Shown: one piece after another, positions 59,732 through 64,000 of the stretch
Numbering within the stretch: position 1 is the first letter of the stretch
How the letters are laid out: each line of letters begins with the position of its first letter
Notes under the pieces: model-generated
The model's database searches: none
Seen by the model: only the letters and a program-made list of their open reading frames with translations
What the model was told of the DNA's origin: nothing
Source of the DNA: Daucus carota subsp. sativus
Lineage: Eukaryota > Streptophyta > Magnoliopsida > Apiales > Apiaceae
Reading direction: 5' to 3'
Assembly (NCBI RefSeq): GCF_001625215.2
Contig: NC_030382.2
Location: forward strand, 49,627,364 to 49,691,363
DNA: 64,000 nt
Made by a program: the position numbers and the translations under genes

Positions 59732-60253
59732 GTGCATGTGTCTGAATATCTCGACTCTGCTGCTCTTTCTGGAGCTCCTCACACACAGCTTTCAAACAAA
59801 CTGCATCAATCTTTTTTTCACAGAGAATCGTTGCATTATTCCTGCATACACATCCTGACATCTCCTACTACCATCAACTGTCACCGCCCCGCATTCATTA
59901 TCAAATGCTTTCAACTACCATTTCTTCTCTTTTGGGAAGCCATGTCGCTCGCTAGGAGATTCACTCCTAGCACACGTCTTGGAGAATATAGTTCCAGTTC
60001 ACACGTGGACGACTCTGATCTCTCTACGTCGACCTCGATCATTTTTGAAATTGTCAATGTGAAGATTTTCTGTAGGATTGCAATAATATATGGGCAGTCG
60101 AGGAAAAGATTTGGTCTTGTTTTCTCCAGGGACACGCGTCCAACTCTGCGCTCTGACAGATATCTGCTGCGACTTTTTAAAATTTTAAATTATTATATGA
60201 AGAAGATATTTTCATTATTTTCCGATAAAATAAACAGTAGATATTTCACTTGA
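59732..60253 (+). CDS. Unrecognised ORF, up to 173 aa
   Basis: This open frame stands out by length and by a less AT-rich first half. An internal ATG at 59941 begins MSLARRFTPSTRLGEYSSSS. The first part is His/Ser/Cys-containing without clear signal or domain; the last 50 residues are basic and aromatic, as expected of read-through into AT-rich DNA. It may be a short gene, an exon or chance. It lies just upstream of a MULE foldback. Confidence 0.2.
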   Translation: MHVSEYLDSAALSGAPHTQLSNKLHQSFFHRESLHYSCIHILTSPTTINCHRPAFIIKCFQLPFLLFWEAMSLARRFTPSTRLGEYSSSSHVDDSDLSTSTSIIFEIVNVKIFCRIAIIYGQSRKRFGLVFSRDTRPTLRSDRYLLRLFKILNYYMKKIFSLFSDKINSRYFT

Positions 60254-60353
60254 GTCACAACTCACAAAGTTTTTTTAATACAACAATCACAGTTGTAAAT
60301 AATAAAATTAGGACGAATCAACCGATAAGTTTTGCACTTGTGATTATAAATTA

Positions 60354-61594
60354 AAGGTAATTGCATATCGCACCCCGTATGTATCGTTCAAAAACGATAG
60401 GGTACTTATACTTTAAGAAACTCAGCTCGCACCCTTTATCTTTACTTCTCAAAACCGAGATGCACCCCCTGCCGTTAACTTCCGTTAACTCCGTTAAGTC
60501 ACTATATATATAATTGCAATTTGGACCTCCTAACTTATGTTCAAAACGATATTGTACCCATATTTTTGAAAACTCGAATCGCACCACCTATTTTTACATC
60601 TCAGGAACGATACGCACCCCCTCCGTTGAATTCTGTTACCTTCCGTTAAAATACGCATCCTTCTCAATTTACATGTCTCTTTTGCTTTTTGAGAAGTTAA
60701 ATTGACTAATTTTTGACCAACTATTTGAAAATATGTATTTATTAAAATAGACTAGATTTAATTTTTGATGATATTTTTTCAAAAAGAATTTGATCAATTT
60801 TTCAAAACAAAATAATTAAAATTTATATATTTTAATCAATAGATAAATTGATGTATTATTTATAATAAATATCACATAATATTTATTTTTATATTTAAAA
60901 TAGTGTATATTTTAAGTACCTAATACATATGTCACTAAAAATTGTAAAATCATTTTGACTTGGGCATAACTTAATTAAACAAAAATATAAAAAAAATATC
61001 ATCAAAAACTTAATTCAGTCTATTTGTTTTCGCAAATAATAGAGGGTCCGAATTTCGAAAATAATAGAGGTAACTGCAGTTCGGACCCTCTATTATTTAC
61101 CTCTATTAAAATAGGCTAGATTTACTTTTTGATGATATTTTTTTTAAAACAAAATTTAGTATATTTTAATATGTAACTTTCTATTTCCTAAAATAATAAA
61201 TAAATATTTTTTTAATAGTTGGTCAAAAATTAGTCAATCTGACTTCTCAAAAAGCAAAAGGGACATGTAAATTGAGACGGATGAGTATTTTAACGGAAAG
61301 TAACAAAATTCAACGGAGGGGGTGCGTATCGTTCTTGAAATGTATAGATAGGTGGTGCGATTTGGGTTTCCAAAAGTACGGGTACAATATCATTTTTGAA
61401 CGTAAGTTAGGGGGTTCGAATTGCAATTATATATATAGTGACTTAATGGAGTGCACTGAATTAACGGAAGTTAACGTAGGGGGTGCATCTCAGTTTTGAG
61501 AAGTAAAGATAAGGGGTGCGAGTTGAGTTTCTTAAAATATAGATATTCTATCGTTTTTGAACGATACTTAAGGGGTGCGATATGCAATTACCTC
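60354..61594. mobile_element. Foldback MULE-type element with about 300-bp inverted arms
   Basis: The 9-bp duplication TATAAATTA flanks the element (60345-60353 and 61595-61603). The left arm runs from aaggtaattgcatatcgcac to ttccgttaaaata (about 60653). The right arm (from about 61286) is its reverse complement with scattered differences. Arms contain gcaccccct and cgttaacttccgttaa words. The arms meet at a Stowaway insertion (60654-61285). Nine-base duplications and long inverted ends point to the Mutator superfamily. No transposase remains. Confidence 0.88.
60654..61285. mobile_element. Stowaway-type element inside the foldback MULE
   Basis: The ends cgcatccttctcaatttaca and tgtaaattgagacggatgag are inverted and flanked by TA (60652-60653 and 61286-61287). 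The inner words aatagactagattta and aataggctagattta are repeated, and a further short palindromic insert (cctctattattt...) sits near 61040-61100, so this element was itself modified. Confidence 0.82.
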
Positions 61595-62059
61595 TATAAA
61601 TTATTTCAATCTTTTTGTTTCTTCCACCATTCTAGAGTTATTAATTACAAAAAATGAAATCCAAATAACGGGAGTGATCCTCTTATATATTGGATGCGAA
61701 AAATAATCCAAATAGGACTAACATCACAATCAACTTTATAATACCCCTAATTCTGTCGAAAAAAGCTTTATAATACTCCTTCGGCTTACAAATGTTACAT
61801 ATACTCCTCGTCATTTCTCATTTGATCTTACATAATATATTCTTATCAGTTAGGAACAAAATTAAGTTTGAGCATTGCGAACGATAGACCTCGTCTTAAT
61901 ATTTTTCTCATAATTTTTGTCATATTTGATTAATTCTTTTTTCAATGTATAAAAATACTTACTTATATAATATGTTTTTAGAAAAATCTTTTAATATATA
62001 AAAGTTAAAAATTCATATTTAATACATAAAAAAATTCAATTATATCATGTATAAATATT

Positions 62060-62825
62060 GGGGCTGTTTGGCTGGGTTTAAAAGAAGTGTCTTATTGCTT
62101 AAAGTAAAAAAAGTGGATTAAAATTGAGAAGTTGGTCTGGATTTATAATCTATTATAAGTGTTTGGATACCGTGACTTATAAGTTTTTAAGTGTTTGGAT
62201 AACTTAACTTATAAGTTGGTACAGTTTCGTAGTTTTGTAATATTATTATTTGATATTTACGAAATAAATTGAGAAAAGTTGATGAAAATATTAGATTAGA
62301 TTAATTTTTATATTATATAAAAAAATTATTTTTGGTTTGCTTTGTCTCACATTTTGTTATAAGTTAACATTTATTTATTTCTTAACATTATATTAAAAAT
62401 ATAATTTAGGATGAATGAAAAGATTTAACCAAACTGCGGGATTATTATAATTTATTCATAATCAATAATTTAAATAAGTGAAATTATGATTTGAAACTAT
62501 ATATTGTAATTATAGACTAAAATGTCTCACATTTAACTATTTAAGGGATCTACAAGTGTGTTTAAGTATTTATATAAATATTAATATATGATATTAATAT
62601 ATTTGAGTATCTTATAAACTTTAAAACAAAATTTAAATAAAAAAATTCTTATATTCAATCATATTTTGGTGAAGATAACATGATGTCATAGCAGGAATAA
62701 AAAATAGACAATGGGAGGAACTAAAATAAACACAAGCTGATGGGAAAAAAAAACCAGGTTACGGAGCTTCTTTTATCCGACTTCTTTTACCTTTTTTAAG
62801 TACTTCAAATCAGTAGCCAAACACC
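62060..62825. mobile_element. MITE-like element, possibly PIF/Harbinger, with ATT flanks
   Basis: ggggctgtttggctggg at the left and agccaaacacc at the right are inverted and flanked by ATT (62057-62059 and 62826-62828). Text just inside both ends (aaaagaagtg; cttcttttacc) also pairs and resembles the elements near 9.4-10.2 kb. The centre is AT-rich and non-coding. A second GTTTGGG-type end (ccaaacacccgc) near 62890 hints at nesting. Confidence 0.6.
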
Positions 62826-62894
62826 ATTAAAAAAAAAAAAAAAGCGGGCTTCTCGGGTTTTAAGCCCAGAAACCTGTTCCCAAACACCCGCGTT

Positions 62895-64000
62895 ATCTAT
62901 CAAAATATTGAAATACATGCAAAAGGAAATGGGAAGTTACGGGAAGTTCAAACCACAAATATATTAGATTAGTTAAATTTAACCACCTCCAACATATATT
63001 TCCCTTAAATATGATTTTTAGGGCAGCATATCAACGTCTATTCATCAAAATTTTAATTAATGAATATGATAATGTAATTGAATTTTAGTTTTATTAGCTA
63101 TAGCCTATAGAGACGCTCTTTGAACTTAAGATTATATGCGGACCATGCATGTCCATCTCATACAAAGATGTCAACTATCTAGTTTGAAGAAAGATGAGCT
63201 CTAATAAAACGCATTTAATTAGCTAAAGCTGAGATCCACAGTTTCTGATGTCCTAATTATATGTCTGCACGATTGTTAATTTGTAGGCGAAACGAGAACA
63301 AATACTAACCATCTTCCACGCATGTGACAAATGGTGCCGCAATTCTCACGATTATTGAAAATGTGTACTTGCTATTATCGTTTTTTAAATTATCAACTGC
63401 AACGTGTCCACAAAGAAGTTAGCCATGACAAATATGGCAATGGGGTAGTGATTGTGAAATTGAAGTCTACTTCTATATTTGGGAATTTACGGCCTCTTTC
63501 GTGTTCCTTTTTGTGAGGTTGGATTTTTGTGTTTACTTTATGGGGTCCTGCACCATCCAGAGACACATGGGCAGTCGACTATATAGCAGTTTTTTTGGTA
63601 GACAAAAACTTTATAATAAATTGTTTTTTGCTGGTACACGAAATAGTGTCTTTGTCCATACGAAATAATTCAAATTTAATTAAATTGCACGAAGAGGGAT
63701 CTCGAAGATCATAAATGTTTTGTAATTAAAATTTTATAAAGTTTATAAAACATGTTATATGAATAGTATTATTTAAATATTTTTAACTAAAAGATGATAT
63801 TCATAGAAAATAATTTATAAAATTATAAATTTTATAATTTTTAGTTGATGTATGATATTCGAGATCTTGATGAAAGAGAAAATTCTATACATTAAATTTA
63901 ATATATTTTAATAAAAAATAATTATCAATCCGCTCCCCACACGAGCCGAATCTGTAAATAAAATTTATAAAGGTAGAAGAGTCGTGGAACTGTAGAAGCA
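62895..64000. other. AT-rich spacer to the window end
   Basis: No recognised gene. Frames at 63331-63516 and 63529-63714 have no known content. Confidence 0.45.

Overview
The window is nuclear DNA of a flowering plant, most likely a eudicot. The genes are AT-rich and intron-split with GT-AG junctions, the spacers are full of small DNA transposons, and every recognised protein is of land-plant type (Rubisco activase, TOC75, pTAC16, clade A PP2C, RTFL and SIAMESE-related peptides, a Pumilio protein, a plant-type PPR protein). The family cannot be fixed from the sequence alone; an asterid is a guess. I found no complete or recognisable LTR element.

Layout. 1-8.3 kb: a sterol C4-methyl oxidase (SMO2 type, plus strand) and a clade A PP2C of the ABA pathway (minus). 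8.3-16 kb: AT-rich spacer with related MITEs, one C2H2/EAR repressor gene and a doubtful Cys-rich mini-ORF. 16-24 kb: pTAC16 (minus) and Rubisco activase (plus) share a divergent 725-bp promoter region; behind the activase lie a dead copy of its alpha-isoform tail exon and a convergent LTI65/CAP160-like gene. 24.7-26.6 kb: an intronless PPR protein. 28-31 kb: TOC75, complete except for one frame break in exon 1. 31.5-35.6 kb: a plastid-type J-protein. 36.8-44 kb: a Pumilio RNA-binding protein.

46-51 kb: the most unusual part, a same-strand cluster of spliceosomal snRNA genes in the order U2, U6, U5, U2, U1, with partial U2 and U5 copies between and beyond them. Each full gene carries the plant USE motif and a TATA-like box. 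The USE-TATA gap is 32-34 nt for U1, U2 and U5 (polymerase II type) and 24 nt for U6 (polymerase III type). Only U4 of the major spliceosome is missing. The U2 units and a neighbouring block that looks like a captured exon are duplicated, so the cluster seems to have grown by segmental duplication.

51-64 kb: gene-poor. It holds an RTFL/DVL peptide gene, a SIAMESE-related CDK inhibitor gene and many MITEs with readable ends and target-site duplications: Stowaway (TA), MULE-like (9 bp) and hAT (8 bp). One is a foldback MULE with a Stowaway element at the very centre of its palindrome.

Shared themes are plastid function (pTAC16 in transcription, RCA in carbon fixation, TOC75 in protein import, a J-protein), ABA or stress signalling (PP2C, LTI65-like) and RNA processing (snRNAs, Pumilio, PPR). 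Exon limits were read by eye from splice motifs and recalled family sequences; no alignment or database search was run.
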